Of a stretch of 64,000 nucleotides of DNA, positions 35,670 through 45,939 are shown one piece after another (position 1 is the first letter of the stretch; every line of letters starts with the position of its first letter). Location: positions 124,001-188,000 of the forward strand of contig CABHOK010000003.1 of assembly GCA_902168205.1 (NCBI GenBank). Reading direction: 5' to 3'. Both the position numbers and the translations under genes were made by a program. The notes below the pieces were generated by a model. It was not told the DNA's origin. It made no database searches and saw only the letters and a program-made list of their open reading frames with translations. The DNA comes from an uncultured Chitinophaga sp. (GTDB lineage: Bacteria; Bacteroidota; Bacteroidia; Cytophagales; Cyclobacteriaceae).

Positions 35670-36860
35670 TTACTTCTTCTTTGGTTTTGCTTTCATCCGG
35701 TCGTAGCGCAACAAACCTTCTATATAGTAGTAATCAGCATATACAAGCGGCACATCTATTTCTGACTTGGCAGGTTTGTGCCCTACACTGTGCATCAGCA
35801 CAAAGTAATTATTGGCTCCCGGCTTGGCGAGGTATTTTGGTGAACTGAGGCTCGCCAGCATCTGCTCGGCTGCGGCTATATATGCTTTACCATTTTTTGT
35901 ATAGCCACTCAATTCCAGCAAGGCAGATGCAGCTACTGCACCGGCCGAAGCATCGCGCTCTTCATTTGGTATACCCGGTGCGTTAAAATCCCAGTACGGA
36001 ATTTTATCCGCTGGCAGATTCGGATGATTCAAATAGAAGTCTGCAATCTTAACAGCCTGCTCCAGGTACTTTTTGTCTTTTGTTTCGCGATACATTACTG
36101 TATAGCCATAGAGCCCCCACGCTTGTCCGCGGGCCCAGGCCGACTCATCCGCAAAGCCCTGGTGTGTTACACGCGCCAGTACGTTGCCGGTAAGCGTATC
36201 ATAGTCTATAACGTGATAGCTACTGTTATCAGTTCTGAAATGATTCTTCAGTGTAGTGTTGGCATGCGTAACAGCGATCATGTAAAAACTTGAATCGCCT
36301 GATACACGTGTGGCCCAAAACAGAAGCTCCAGGTTCATCATATTATCGATAATTACCGGGAACTGCCATTTGCCATGATCCCACGAACGGATACACCCGG
36401 TCTTCTCGTTGAAGCGCGTGCAGAGCGAACGTGCACCCTGCAAGAGTATATCTTTATAGGCAGGATCATTCGTAAGTCTGTATCCGTTGCCGAACGAACA
36501 GTATAGCATAAAGCCAAGATCGTGCGTGCGCGTGTTCAGCTTTTCTTTTTCAAGTCCGGCTGTCCAGCGCCTTGCAGCAGTCTCCCATTTTTTATCCCCG
36601 GTATATTCATACATATACCACAGACTTCCGGGGTAGAACCCGCTGGTCCAGTTGGAAGAACCCGTGCCGTTAAAACTACCATCGGGTTTAGTACTTCGCG
36701 GAAACGCCAGCGGATCTTTATAGGAATCAAGACTCAGGCTGAGTTGTTCTTTCGCTTTATCAAGATTACTTCGTGCATCCAGCTTGGTCTTTACCACGAA
36801 CGCGCACAATGCCAGCGTGGCTATACCTATATATACTATATTTCTGATCCTTCTTATCAT
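35670..36860 (-). CDS. Glycoside hydrolase family 88 (unsaturated glucuronyl hydrolase)
   Basis: A 396-residue alpha/alpha-barrel enzyme with an N-terminal signal or anchor helix (about 8-24). GH88 enzymes remove the unsaturated uronic acid that polysaccharide lyases leave at chain ends. The two catalytic Asp of the family are visible: D114 (RTHDLGFMLYC) and D172 (PVIIDNMMNLELL). ESAWARGQAWGLYGY is a further family motif. It is the third gene of a SusC-SusD locus (12 bases from susD). No lyase is in the window, so the polymer (pectin, glycosaminoglycan, ulvan or other) is unknown. Confidence 0.93.
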   Translation of the reverse strand: MIRRIRNIVYIGIATLALCAFVVKTKLDARSNLDKAKEQLSLSLDSYKDPLAFPRSTKPDGSFNGTGSSNWTSGFYPGSLWYMYEYTGDKKWETAARRWTAGLEKEKLNTRTHDLGFMLYCSFGNGYRLTNDPAYKDILLQGARSLCTRFNEKTGCIRSWDHGKWQFPVIIDNMMNLELLFWATRVSGDSSFYMIAVTHANTTLKNHFRTDNSSYHVIDYDTLTGNVLARVTHQGFADESAWARGQAWGLYGYTVMYRETKDKKYLEQAVKIADFYLNHPNLPADKIPYWDFNAPGIPNEERDASAGAVAASALLELSGYTKNGKAYIAAAEQMLASLSSPKYLAKPGANNYFVLMHSVGHKPAKSEIDVPLVYADYYYIEGLLRYDRMKAKPKKK

Positions 36861-36871
36861 ACCCGTTTTTG

Positions 36872-38272
36872 CTATTGAGGATAACCGTCATTTTGTGGTT
36901 TAAGACTTTGATTCAGATCGATTTCAATTTGTGGTACCGGAAATACATTGTGATACTCTTGTGTATTGGGAATACCTTTCGCATGCATGGTGGCTACCAG
37001 TCGGCCGGTGCGTACCAGGTCATACCAGCGATGTCCTTCGAAGCACAGTTCAAGGCGTCTTTCCTGCAACACCGCGTCTCTGAATTCATCTTTTGTCAGA
37101 CCGTCAAGATCGGCCAGTCCGGCACGCTCGCGAATCGAGTTAATAGCATCGTATGCTTCCTGCGTTGGTGTATCGCTCACTTCATTGGAAGCTTCCGCAA
37201 AGATCAACACAACTTCAGCAAAGCGCATGTGCGGAAAATTATTGTCGGACTGATTTGCTGTTGTTGCATCGGAGTCAATCCATTTGTTGCAATAATATTT
37301 GCCATCGGTACCTTTCGTAAAGAATACAGGCAAACGTTTATCGGTCGGGTCAAAAGCATTATATATATCGGTGGTGGGTTGAAACGAACCGAAGCCACGG
37401 CCTGCTACACTATTGTTCTCTTGTGCCCAGAAGGCGATCAGGTTGCTGCCTTGTCCGGTCGGACCGCTGATAAACTGTGCATCGAAGATGGCTTCTTTAC
37501 CAAACTCATTCGGTATAGCAAATACATCTGTATAGTTTGCCCACAGTCCATAACCAAATTCTGGCGCCATCACTTCTTTTGCTTTCTCGGCAGCTTTGGC
37601 GTAATCTTTCATGGTGAGATATACCAGGGAGAGATAAGCTTTGGCAGCACCTTTTGTAGCACGACCGCGATCTGCACCGGTATAGGACACAGGAAGTACT
37701 CCTTCGGCAGCCTGGAAATCCTGGATGATCTGTGTATATACGGCACTTACTTCTGCGCGTGAAGGATATACAATGTTGGAGAGTGATTCGGTAACTTCAG
37801 TAACCAATGGAACTTTACCAAACAGCCTTACCAAGTGAAAATAATAGAAGCCGCGCAGGAAGTATGCTTCCGCTACAAGTCTTGTGCGCAGTGTTTCATT
37901 CATCTGAATTTCAGGTACACGTTTTATTACTTCATTGCATCGTGTAATGCCGAGGTAAAAATTCTGCCACGATTCACGGAGAATTGAATTTTGTGGTGTA
38001 TGCGTATACTGATCGAGTTGCACACGGTCGTTGTTGTTTTGCAGGGGCGATACATCATCGGTGGTTACGTCACCCAGAATGTTGAAGTTCCGGTTTGTGT
38101 CACCGTTTGTTTTATTGGCCGTATAGGCACCGGTTACAGCTGTAATAGCATCGCTTTCTGTTTTATAGAATTTATCGTATGCTATAAAAGATTGAGGATC
38201 TTCTTCCAGAACGTTGCAGGCTGACAGCACAAGCGCAGCTGCGAACATGTATATATACTTTGAATTTTTCAT
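36872..38272 (-). CDS. susD: SusD/RagB-family glycan-binding lipoprotein
   Basis: A 466-residue outer-membrane surface lipoprotein with the signal MKNSKYIYMFAAALVLSAC. The N-terminal SusD-like domain has the helical pairs RCNEVIKRVPEI and AEAYFLRGFYYFHLVRLFG. The C-terminal part has MRFAEVVLIFAEASNE and LQERRLELCFEGHRWYDLVR, as in all SusD proteins. It caps the SusC barrel and delivers oligosaccharides to it. Its start is 25 bases after the susC stop. Confidence 0.95.
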   Translation of the reverse strand: MKNSKYIYMFAAALVLSACNVLEEDPQSFIAYDKFYKTESDAITAVTGAYTANKTNGDTNRNFNILGDVTTDDVSPLQNNNDRVQLDQYTHTPQNSILRESWQNFYLGITRCNEVIKRVPEIQMNETLRTRLVAEAYFLRGFYYFHLVRLFGKVPLVTEVTESLSNIVYPSRAEVSAVYTQIIQDFQAAEGVLPVSYTGADRGRATKGAAKAYLSLVYLTMKDYAKAAEKAKEVMAPEFGYGLWANYTDVFAIPNEFGKEAIFDAQFISGPTGQGSNLIAFWAQENNSVAGRGFGSFQPTTDIYNAFDPTDKRLPVFFTKGTDGKYYCNKWIDSDATTANQSDNNFPHMRFAEVVLIFAEASNEVSDTPTQEAYDAINSIRERAGLADLDGLTKDEFRDAVLQERRLELCFEGHRWYDLVRTGRLVATMHAKGIPNTQEYHNVFPVPQIEIDLNQSLKPQNDGYPQ

Positions 38273-38297
38273 GGTTGAATCTGTTTTCTGTTATACA

Positions 38298-41200
38298 CTA
38301 AAAACCGATGTTAATACCTACGAGATACATTTTGGCTGTAGGGTAGCTTCCGTAATCTATACCCTGGCTCAGGTTGTCCTGACCAAAGCGGCTTACTTCC
38401 GGATCATATCCTGAGTAATCCGTTATTGTTAGCAGGTTCTGGCCGCTGATATATACTTTGGCACTAGAAAGCTTGACCCGTTCCACCAGCGCTGTCGGGA
38501 ATGTATAGCCTAACTGTATATTTCGCAGACGTATATAGGAACCATCTTCAACCTGCCGGCTTGTTACCTGGTACGGTACACCGGTAGATAGTGCGCGTGG
38601 AATTTCGTTGCTTGGGTTTGTTGGTGTCCAGCGATCCAGTGTGGCAGCAGATTGATTACTTACACCTGTGAGCGACTCCAGTTCATAGCGGTTGATATTA
38701 TACACGCTGTTGCCTTGTGAGCCCATGAAGAAAATGCTCAAGTCAAAACCTTTATAGGAAAAGTTGTTGGTGAAACCAAAAATGAAATCCGGTTGTACAT
38801 AGCCGAGAATCGTGCGGTCTGCAGAATTGATAGCACCATCAGGATTCAGATCTTTATACCGGCGGTCGCCAGGCTTGGCCGTTTTCTGCGCTGATGCATT
38901 GATCTCTTCCTGGTTCTGGAAAATTCCATCCGTTACCAATCCGTAGAACACCCCTATCGGTTCCCCTATACGCAGAATACCCGAGTTGGCAAGTTGCAAG
39001 TGTCCACTCGCACTACCAGCAGGTATATCTCCGCTAACATTGCCGAGGTCCAGTATCTTGCCGCGGTTTGCCGAGATGTTGAAGTTGGTTGTCCAGCGTA
39101 ACGCACGGTCTACGTTTACAGTGCTGATGCTAAATTCTATACCCTTGTTTTCAACCTTACCTATATTTTGAAGCGAAGTAGAGTAACCAGTAGTGATAGG
39201 CAACGGAACACTATAGAGGAGGTCACGTGTCTTCTTGTAATACCAGTCTGTTGTGATGATTACGCGATCATTGAAAAGTCCGAGATCAAGACCTATATCT
39301 AACTGTGCTGTAGTTTCCCATTTCAGATTCGGATTTGAAATGCGGTTTGGAGCATAACCAATGGTAAATGTATTTCCATAGTTATAGTTCTGCGTACCCA
39401 TAGAACCTATCGATTGATAATTACCAATCTCCTGGTTACCGGTTAATCCGTAGCTGGCGCGCAACTTCAAATCACTCACTTGTCTGATGTTTGACATGAA
39501 CGATTCATTTACAATCCTCCACGCCACGGAACCAGATGGGAAGAAACCATTTTTATTTCCTTTACCGAATTTGGATGAACCATCAATACGGGTGGTTAAC
39601 GTCACCAGGTATTTACCATCCATGTCGTAGTTAACACGACCGATGTAAGAGCGCAGTCCCCAGTCGTATGTGTTGGATGTACTGGTGTTGGTTTGTTGTC
39701 CTGTACCGAGGTTGTGATACTCTAATATATCATTCGGAAAATTCTGTGCACTGGCGCGATACTCTTCCACATGTGCTGCCTGCAAAGTATATCCCAGCAG
39801 AAAATTGAGTTTGTGGCGTTCGTTCAACGTTGTCTGGTAGTTTAGCGTATTTTCATTTAGCCACTCGGTGTGTTGCGAAGAGTTTATATAGGCAGAACCT
39901 TTCGTTCCAACACCGGCATATACCGTACGCGGTTGATAGAAATTTGTTTTGTTGTTGATCAGGTTGGCACCCAGTAATACTTTAAAGGTAAGGCCTTTTG
40001 CCAATGTATACTCTCCGGATATATTTCCGAGCATACGGGTTATCGTATTGGCGTTGGTAGTTTCGTTGGCAAGCGCTACCGGGTTGCTGATCTTGATACC
40101 ACCTATACGGTTATCAATAGTGTAGGAACCGTCTGCATTATATACCGGTACGGTAGGTGAGAAATTCAGCGCAGCATATACTACCCCCGCACTTCCACCG
40201 CCATCGGTATCAGTAGCTACCGAGTTGTTAACGGCTCTGGATATAGTCAGGCTATTGCTGAGCTTTAACCGGTCATTTACCTTTCGGTCGAGGTTTACAC
40301 GGAAGGAAGTTCGTTTGTAGTTGGAGTTAATTACAATACCATCCTGATCATATATATTTCCGGAAATGGAATACTGTGTCTTGTCATCTCCACCGGATAC
40401 CGTCAATTGATAATTTTGTACAGGAGCTGAACGGAAAATTTCGTCCTGCCAGTTTGTGCCCGTGCCTAACCCGGCAATCTGCTCATCGGTAAAGGCAGGA
40501 GGATTAGCAGGGTTTGCATTGGATATACCTTCATTAACAAGCTGTGCCAGTTGTGTAGCATTCAGCATGTCTAATTTCTTGCGCACTTCCTGTACACCGT
40601 AATAACTTTCAAAGAGTATACTGGGTTTGCCGGCTTTACCTCTGCGGGTTGTAATGATCACCACACCGTTGGCACCACGTGATCCATAGATAGCCGTGGC
40701 CGAAGCATCTTTTAAGATCTCGATCGACTCAATATCATTCGGACTGATGGTAGGACCGTTCTCATTATATACCGGGAAGCCGTCAATTACATACAATGGT
40801 TCATTACCACCTTGAATGGAATTACCACCGCGTATACGAATCGATACACCGCCACCAGGGGCATTGGAAGTTTGAGACACCTGCACGCCTGCAGCACGAC
40901 CTTGCAACGCCTGCGATAAAGAAGCAACCGGAACCGTCTTTATATCTTTGGAGGTTACGGATGATACAGAACCCGTGAGATCACTTTTCTTTTGTGTACC
41001 ATAACCAACCACTACCACTTCATCGAGTTGAGATACATCAGCATCCATCGTCATGTTAACAACGGATTGGTTATTGATATTTACTTCCAGTGTTTTCATA
41101 CCAATGAAGGAGAATACCAGCGTGCCGGCAGGAGGCGCATCGAGACTATATTTACCTTCGGCATCTGTAACGGTACCGGTACTGGTTCCTTTCACCAATA

Positions 41201-41351
41201 CATTTACTCCGGGAAGTGGAGAGTTGTCTGAGGATGTTACCGTTCCGGTAACTAAAACATTCTGTGCCTGTATATATAAAGGCACGATCATCGCTACAAA
41301 GGTGAGACCTAGCAGCCACACTCTTCGGCAGTACAGTAAAGTTCTAATCAT
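38298..41351 (-). CDS. susC: SusC/RagA-family TonB-linked outer-membrane transporter
   Basis: A 1,017-residue transporter. I take the start at 41351 (MIRTLLYCRRVWLLGLTF, signal ending YIQAQ) instead of 41462. A carboxypeptidase-regulatory-like domain (VLVTGTVTSSDNSPLPGVNV) is followed by the SusC linker QLDEVVVVGYGTQKKSDLTG. The plug contains GGNEPLYVIDGFP and GSRGANGVVIITTRRGK, then the barrel ends YLVGINIGF. It imports oligosaccharides with the SusD partner for GH88 processing. No sensor gene lies next to it. Confidence 0.96.
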   Translation of the reverse strand: MIRTLLYCRRVWLLGLTFVAMIVPLYIQAQNVLVTGTVTSSDNSPLPGVNVLVKGTSTGTVTDAEGKYSLDAPPAGTLVFSFIGMKTLEVNINNQSVVNMTMDADVSQLDEVVVVGYGTQKKSDLTGSVSSVTSKDIKTVPVASLSQALQGRAAGVQVSQTSNAPGGGVSIRIRGGNSIQGGNEPLYVIDGFPVYNENGPTISPNDIESIEILKDASATAIYGSRGANGVVIITTRRGKAGKPSILFESYYGVQEVRKKLDMLNATQLAQLVNEGISNANPANPPAFTDEQIAGLGTGTNWQDEIFRSAPVQNYQLTVSGGDDKTQYSISGNIYDQDGIVINSNYKRTSFRVNLDRKVNDRLKLSNSLTISRAVNNSVATDTDGGGSAGVVYAALNFSPTVPVYNADGSYTIDNRIGGIKISNPVALANETTNANTITRMLGNISGEYTLAKGLTFKVLLGANLINNKTNFYQPRTVYAGVGTKGSAYINSSQHTEWLNENTLNYQTTLNERHKLNFLLGYTLQAAHVEEYRASAQNFPNDILEYHNLGTGQQTNTSTSNTYDWGLRSYIGRVNYDMDGKYLVTLTTRIDGSSKFGKGNKNGFFPSGSVAWRIVNESFMSNIRQVSDLKLRASYGLTGNQEIGNYQSIGSMGTQNYNYGNTFTIGYAPNRISNPNLKWETTAQLDIGLDLGLFNDRVIITTDWYYKKTRDLLYSVPLPITTGYSTSLQNIGKVENKGIEFSISTVNVDRALRWTTNFNISANRGKILDLGNVSGDIPAGSASGHLQLANSGILRIGEPIGVFYGLVTDGIFQNQEEINASAQKTAKPGDRRYKDLNPDGAINSADRTILGYVQPDFIFGFTNNFSYKGFDLSIFFMGSQGNSVYNINRYELESLTGVSNQSAATLDRWTPTNPSNEIPRALSTGVPYQVTSRQVEDGSYIRLRNIQLGYTFPTALVERVKLSSAKVYISGQNLLTITDYSGYDPEVSRFGQDNLSQGIDYGSYPTAKMYLVGINIGF

Positions 41352-41544
41352 AAATAATTGAGGTTTGGGTAAATTAATTGTGTTAATCAATCGCTTACAT
41401 AAATAGGAGTTATAAGGGTTGCACGATAAACATAACAGCCGCGGCATGCTCCGGGCATTCATAGGTTATGACGTACTTCACACGATTGTTCCCTGACGAT
41501 GGGCATAGAAAAAAATCTACAGTGCAAGAAAACGATGTCATGAT

Positions 41545-41560
41545 ATACGTTGTCACGTAT
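41545..41560. promoter_or_regulatory. Probable PadR operator ATACGT-TGTC-ACGTAT
   Basis: A perfect inverted repeat with six-base arms lies 51 bases before the PadR gene, in the spacer divergent to susC. PadR regulators bind such AT-flanked palindromes and often regulate themselves. Confidence 0.45.
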
Positions 41561-41610
41561 TTGCTCTTTTCGAAAATCTTTGTTTTATTTACTTAACAAA
41601 ATATAAGGAA

Positions 41611-41943
41611 ATGGGCAAGGAATATCTTGGTGAGTTTGAAGAGCTGATCTTAACGATGGTGGGTGCGCTGCAGGAAGATGCCTACGGTGCGGCCATAACG
41701 GAAGAGATTGAAACGCGATTGAAACGCGAAGTAAATCTGAGTGCCGTACACGTTACGCTCTATCGCCTGGAAGACAAAGGGTATATCAAATCGAAAGTAG
41801 GCGGTGCAACAAATGAGCGGGGCGGAAGACGCAAACGAATATATACTATTACCAGTGGTGGCCTGGCTATGTTACGCAATATGAAAGAGGCCCGCCTGGA
41901 GCTATGGAAAATGATTCCGCAACTGAAAATGTCAGGACAATGA
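41611..41943 (+). CDS. PadR-family transcriptional regulator
   Basis: A 110-residue winged-helix repressor: ELILTMVGALQEDAYGAAI (helix 1), a recognition region around LSAVHVTLYRLEDKGYIKSK, the wing GGRRKRIYTIT and a short dimer helix. In Bacteroidota such genes precede MacB/FtsX-type permeases. Here the next gene overlaps the stop by four bases. It probably represses this pair in answer to membrane stress or a drug; the ligand is unknown. Confidence 0.92.
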   Translation: MGKEYLGEFEELILTMVGALQEDAYGAAITEEIETRLKREVNLSAVHVTLYRLEDKGYIKSKVGGATNERGGRRKRIYTITSGGLAMLRNMKEARLELWKMIPQLKMSGQ

Positions 41944-44540
41944 AAGACGCCAGACCTGCGTGGGCATGGCGCCTGCTAAGTATACTTTGTCCGGATTACC
42001 TGCTGGAGGAAATTGAAGGTGATCTGTTGCAACGCTTTCATAAAGATGCACGGTTACTGGGTGAACGAAGCGCGAGAAGGAGGTTGGTGTGGAATATACT
42101 TCGTTATTGCAGACCCGGTATTCTGTTTCGACATAGATTCTCGCTTGATCTAATCCCCATCTATATGCTTGCCAATTATTTTAAAGTTGCTTCGCGCGTC
42201 ATGGTGCGTAATAAAAGTTTTTCTGTCATTAATATACTGGGCCTTACCATGGGGCTAACCGGTGCCTTGTTGTTGTTTCTTTGGATCGGCAAAGAGTTTA
42301 CATACGATGAATTTCACGCAAACAAAGACAACATCTATAAAGCGTGGAACCGTGCGCGTGTAGACGGTGCGTTGCAATGCTGGGACCGCACACCGCGCGT
42401 GCTGGCACCTACGGTGACGCAAGAGTTCGCTGCGGTTGAACGTGCCGTGAGCTACGCCGATTATAACACCGCGTTCCTGTTTACAAAAGGTGATGTGCGC
42501 ATCATGAAGAACAGTGGTGCATTTACCGATCCGCAGTTTCTTACCATGTTTTCATTTCCATTGGTGAAAGGTGATCCGTTAAAAGCTTTAGGTAATCCGA
42601 ATTCCATTGTGCTCACGGAAGATTTTGCCCGCGAGCTGTTTGGAGGCAAGGAAGCGTTTGGAGAAGTTATTACGATATGGGAAGAGAATAACAGCTTTGA
42701 TTTTACCATCACCGGTATTGTGAAAGAGTTACCGGCCAATACATCATTCAGTTTTCAATACCTGATTCCGTTTCAATTCCTGGAGAGTATAGGAGAGAAA
42801 GATACCTATTGGGGCAATAATTCGGTTGATACCTATGTGCAGTTAAAACCTGGCACCGATGCTAACCGGTTTAACGAAGAGATCAAAGACATTACGCGCA
42901 AACATACTTCCGGTGAAAACATCACAGAAATATTTTTATATCCGCTCACCAAGATGCGCCTATACTCGCGGTTTGATAATGGTGTGCCGGCCGGTGGTCG
43001 TATTGAAGTTGTGCGGCTGCTGGGTATCCTGGGTATATGTCTCATTGTTATAGCCTGCATCAATTTTATAAACCTGAGCACTGCGCGGGCACAAAAACGT
43101 TCGCGCGAAGTTGGTGTTCGTAAAGTTACCGGTGCGCATCGCTATTCGCTGGTGGTTCAGTTTCTGTGCGAGTCCATACTCATAACAGCATTGGCGGGTA
43201 TACTGGCCGTTGTATTCGTTATGCTTCTTCTGCCAGCCTTCGGTGCACTGGTAGAACAGAAGCTTACATTAGACTATACCAACGTAGCGGTATGGGGAGC
43301 TATCGGTATCGGCATTCTAACGATAGGTATACTGGCAGGAGGTTATCCGGCTTTTTACTTGTCATCATTTAACCCGGTGCGCGTGCTGAAAGGTTCTCCA
43401 TCAACAGGTACCAGTCGTAATTTCTTTCGCAAGGTGCTGGTGGTATTTCAGTTTTCGTTTGCCATGACGCTCATCATCGCTACACTTGTAGTGCAAGAGC
43501 AGATCGAATATGCGCAGCAGCGTGATGCCGGCTATGCGCGCGAGAATATGATATACCAGTATATAACCGGTGACCTGGAGAAAAATTATGAGGCTTATAA
43601 AAATGAATTGCTGCAATCGGGTATAGCGGTGTCTGTAACCAAAACAAGTTCTCCCATTACCGAGGTGTGGAGTAACTCGTGGGAGTTTGGATGGAATGGA
43701 AAAGATCCGCAAAGTAAAATTGCAGTCGATCGTTTTTATACCGATGAAGATATAGTTTCCACAGCAGGATTAACGCTGGTTGCCGGGAGAGATATGGATC
43801 TGGATAAATACCCTACTGACTCAACAGCGTTGTTGTTAAATGAAGCAGCCGTAAAAGCAATGGGTTTTGATAATCCGATCGGAGAACTTATTACCGATAG
43901 CGGTACCGAGTGGCACGTGGTAGGTGTAGTAAAAGATTTCTTACTGCGTTCTCCGTTTCAAAAAGTAAAGCCTATGGTGTTGCAGGGAAGCAAAGGTTGG
44001 TTTACAGTAATCCACATGCGATTGAATCATAACCGTCCGTTGCAGGAGAACCTGGCGACTTTGGAGAAGTTATATAATAAGTATAACCCGGTATATCCGT
44101 TTGATTACAACTTTGTAGATGATGTATATAAAAACAAGTTTATTGACCAGGAGAAAACGCAAACCATCACTACCATTTTTACTTCGCTCGCTATTTTTAT
44201 TTCATGCCTAGGTCTGCTGGGATTATCAACCTATATTATTGAATCGCGTGTTAAAGAAATCGGGATCCGAAAAATACTCGGAGCTTCCATTGCCAATATA
44301 GCGCAGCTGTTGTCGAAGGACTCCATGCGAACGATCATCGTTGGTATATTGTTGGGATGTCCTTCCGCCTGGTGGGGACTTAATCAATGGCTGATGTCAT
44401 TTGAATATCGCACTACGTTTGAACCGTGGATATTCCTGGTGGCTGCCGCTGCTATCATCATCATAGCCGGTCTCACCATTGTTGTACAGATCGTACGCGC
44501 TGCGCGTACCAATCCGGTTTCCAGTTTAAAGCAGGAGTAG
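41940..44540 (+). CDS. MacB/FtsX-type ABC transporter permease with permease-prefix domain
   Basis: An 866-residue membrane protein (start 41940 in ATGA overlap; 41904 is in frame but lies inside padR). The N-terminal cytoplasmic prefix domain (WRLLSILCPDYLLEEIEGDLLQ) is followed by helix 1 and a MacB-type periplasmic domain. FtsX helices come next (GVRKVTGAHRYSLVVQFLCE), then a second periplasmic domain and FtsX unit (KEIGIRKILGASIANIAQLL). There is no ATPase domain, and no ABC ATPase gene is adjacent, so the partner must be elsewhere. It is likely a mechanotransmission-type exporter. Confidence 0.92.
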   Translation: MKDARPAWAWRLLSILCPDYLLEEIEGDLLQRFHKDARLLGERSARRRLVWNILRYCRPGILFRHRFSLDLIPIYMLANYFKVASRVMVRNKSFSVINILGLTMGLTGALLLFLWIGKEFTYDEFHANKDNIYKAWNRARVDGALQCWDRTPRVLAPTVTQEFAAVERAVSYADYNTAFLFTKGDVRIMKNSGAFTDPQFLTMFSFPLVKGDPLKALGNPNSIVLTEDFARELFGGKEAFGEVITIWEENNSFDFTITGIVKELPANTSFSFQYLIPFQFLESIGEKDTYWGNNSVDTYVQLKPGTDANRFNEEIKDITRKHTSGENITEIFLYPLTKMRLYSRFDNGVPAGGRIEVVRLLGILGICLIVIACINFINLSTARAQKRSREVGVRKVTGAHRYSLVVQFLCESILITALAGILAVVFVMLLLPAFGALVEQKLTLDYTNVAVWGAIGIGILTIGILAGGYPAFYLSSFNPVRVLKGSPSTGTSRNFFRKVLVVFQFSFAMTLIIATLVVQEQIEYAQQRDAGYARENMIYQYITGDLEKNYEAYKNELLQSGIAVSVTKTSSPITEVWSNSWEFGWNGKDPQSKIAVDRFYTDEDIVSTAGLTLVAGRDMDLDKYPTDSTALLLNEAAVKAMGFDNPIGELITDSGTEWHVVGVVKDFLLRSPFQKVKPMVLQGSKGWFTVIHMRLNHNRPLQENLATLEKLYNKYNPVYPFDYNFVDDVYKNKFIDQEKTQTITTIFTSLAIFISCLGLLGLSTYIIESRVKEIGIRKILGASIANIAQLLSKDSMRTIIVGILLGCPSAWWGLNQWLMSFEYRTTFEPWIFLVAAAAIIIIAGLTIVVQIVRAARTNPVSSLKQE

Positions 44541-44584
44541 CGTCTGCTATAATTAGCACCTGGAATACTATAATTAGTACATAG

Positions 44585-44619
44585 AAAGAGCACATTCATA
44601 GACGGATGCGCTCTTTTTT
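44585..44619 (+). terminator. Rho-independent terminator after the permease
   Basis: The stem AAAGAGC/GCTCTTT is extended by CAT/ATG pairs, with a T run. Just before it CTATAATTAG occurs twice. The spacer up to 44851 also holds the hairpin at 44791. Confidence 0.8.
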
Positions 44620-44790
44620 ATTGCTTCTTTTTGCCAGAATATCAAAACGTTATATATACTTAATATTTCTAATGCGAAATTAATGTCGTTCCGGGATACC
44701 AATGCCTGCTGTTCCTGCGTTTAAATTGTAACAGTCTTGTGACTTTCTTCTTTTACATCCATCCAACGGATGCACGGTGGAAATATTCCA

Positions 44791-44809
44791 GGGGCTATAT
44801 GTAAGCCCC
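44791..44809. repeat. Short GC-rich hairpin before the SDR gene
   Basis: GGGGCT/AGCCCC with a seven-base loop stands out in an AT-rich spacer 43 bases before the next start. There is no T run directly after it. The role is unknown. Confidence 0.35.
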
Positions 44810-44851
44810 GAACACCAGTATGGAGGTATGTTTTTTTAACAGCGGCATAAT

Positions 44852-45886
44852 ATGTCATTGATTCAGAAACTAACATCCCTAAATCGTGGTTTGCTGTATG
44901 GTGCAGCAGGCGTAACGGTACTGCTGGCTGCCCGTGCATTGTATAAAGAAGCTACTAAATATAGCTTGAAAGACAAAGTTGTGCTGATCACCGGTGGTTC
45001 GCGAGGATTGGGCCTGGTGATGGCGCGTATGCTGGCAGCGAAAGGTGCACGACTTGCTATATGCGGTCGCCATGCAGAGTCGCTGGAAAAAGCCAAGGAA
45101 GAGCTTGAAGCAACCGGTGCCGAAGTTATAGCGATTACAGCAGATGTAACGCGGGTAACGGAAGTAAACCGGATGATCGCAAAAATAATTCGTCACTATG
45201 GTGTGCTGGATGTACTGATCAACAATGCCGGTATAATTCAGGTTGCACCATACGAGGCAACGGAAGTGAAAGACTATAAAGAGGCTATGCAAACAAATTT
45301 CTGGGGACCTCTTTACACTATATTTTCTGTTCTTCCACACATGCGTAACCAGGGTGGTGGCAGAATTGTAAATATAACTTCTATAGGAGGTAAAGTAGCG
45401 GTGCCACATTTACTTCCCTATACCGCTAGTAAATTTGCTTTGGTGGGCCTATCGGAAGGATTGCACGCAAGCCTGAAAGAAAATAATATACTTGTTACAA
45501 CGGTAGTGCCTACGCTGATGCGCACCGGTAGTCCCGGAAACATTACGATAAAGGGCGATCATGCAAAAGAATATGCATGGTTTAAAGTATCATCATCGTC
45601 TGCATTGCTCTCGGTGAAAGCAGAAACGGCTGCTTCAAGTATAATTAAGTCCATCGAGTATGGACGATCAGAAGCCACAATTGGTTTAACAGCCAAACTC
45701 GCTACGGTTATGCAGGGAATTGCTCCCGGTTTGGTAAGTGAAGCGATGGCAATGGTTGAGCGTTTATTACCACAACCTGGTGAAAATTATACCGAGGCAA
45801 AAACAGGCTATGAGAGTGAATCAGCTCTGTCTGCCGCACTTGGTAAGCGCACTGCGGCGGCTGCCCTGAAAAACAATGAAACTTAG
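44852..45886 (+). CDS. Short-chain dehydrogenase/reductase with N-terminal membrane helix
   Basis: A 344-residue SDR. A hydrophobic helix (LLYGAAGVTVLLAARALY, about 14-31) anchors it or acts as an uncleaved signal. The Rossmann fold follows with TGGSRGLG (cofactor), NNAG and active-site Ser-Tyr-Lys (NITSIGG, YTASK). The C-terminal 70 residues are an extra helical part. The substrate is unknown. It lies before a small unknown gene on the same strand. Confidence 0.88.
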   Translation: MSLIQKLTSLNRGLLYGAAGVTVLLAARALYKEATKYSLKDKVVLITGGSRGLGLVMARMLAAKGARLAICGRHAESLEKAKEELEATGAEVIAITADVTRVTEVNRMIAKIIRHYGVLDVLINNAGIIQVAPYEATEVKDYKEAMQTNFWGPLYTIFSVLPHMRNQGGGRIVNITSIGGKVAVPHLLPYTASKFALVGLSEGLHASLKENNILVTTVVPTLMRTGSPGNITIKGDHAKEYAWFKVSSSSALLSVKAETAASSIIKSIEYGRSEATIGLTAKLATVMQGIAPGLVSEAMAMVERLLPQPGENYTEAKTGYESESALSAALGKRTAAAALKNNET

Positions 45887-45939
45887 TCTGTATTGGCATG
45901 ATAATTTAATTACTATTCAATCCATTAAAATTTATAACC

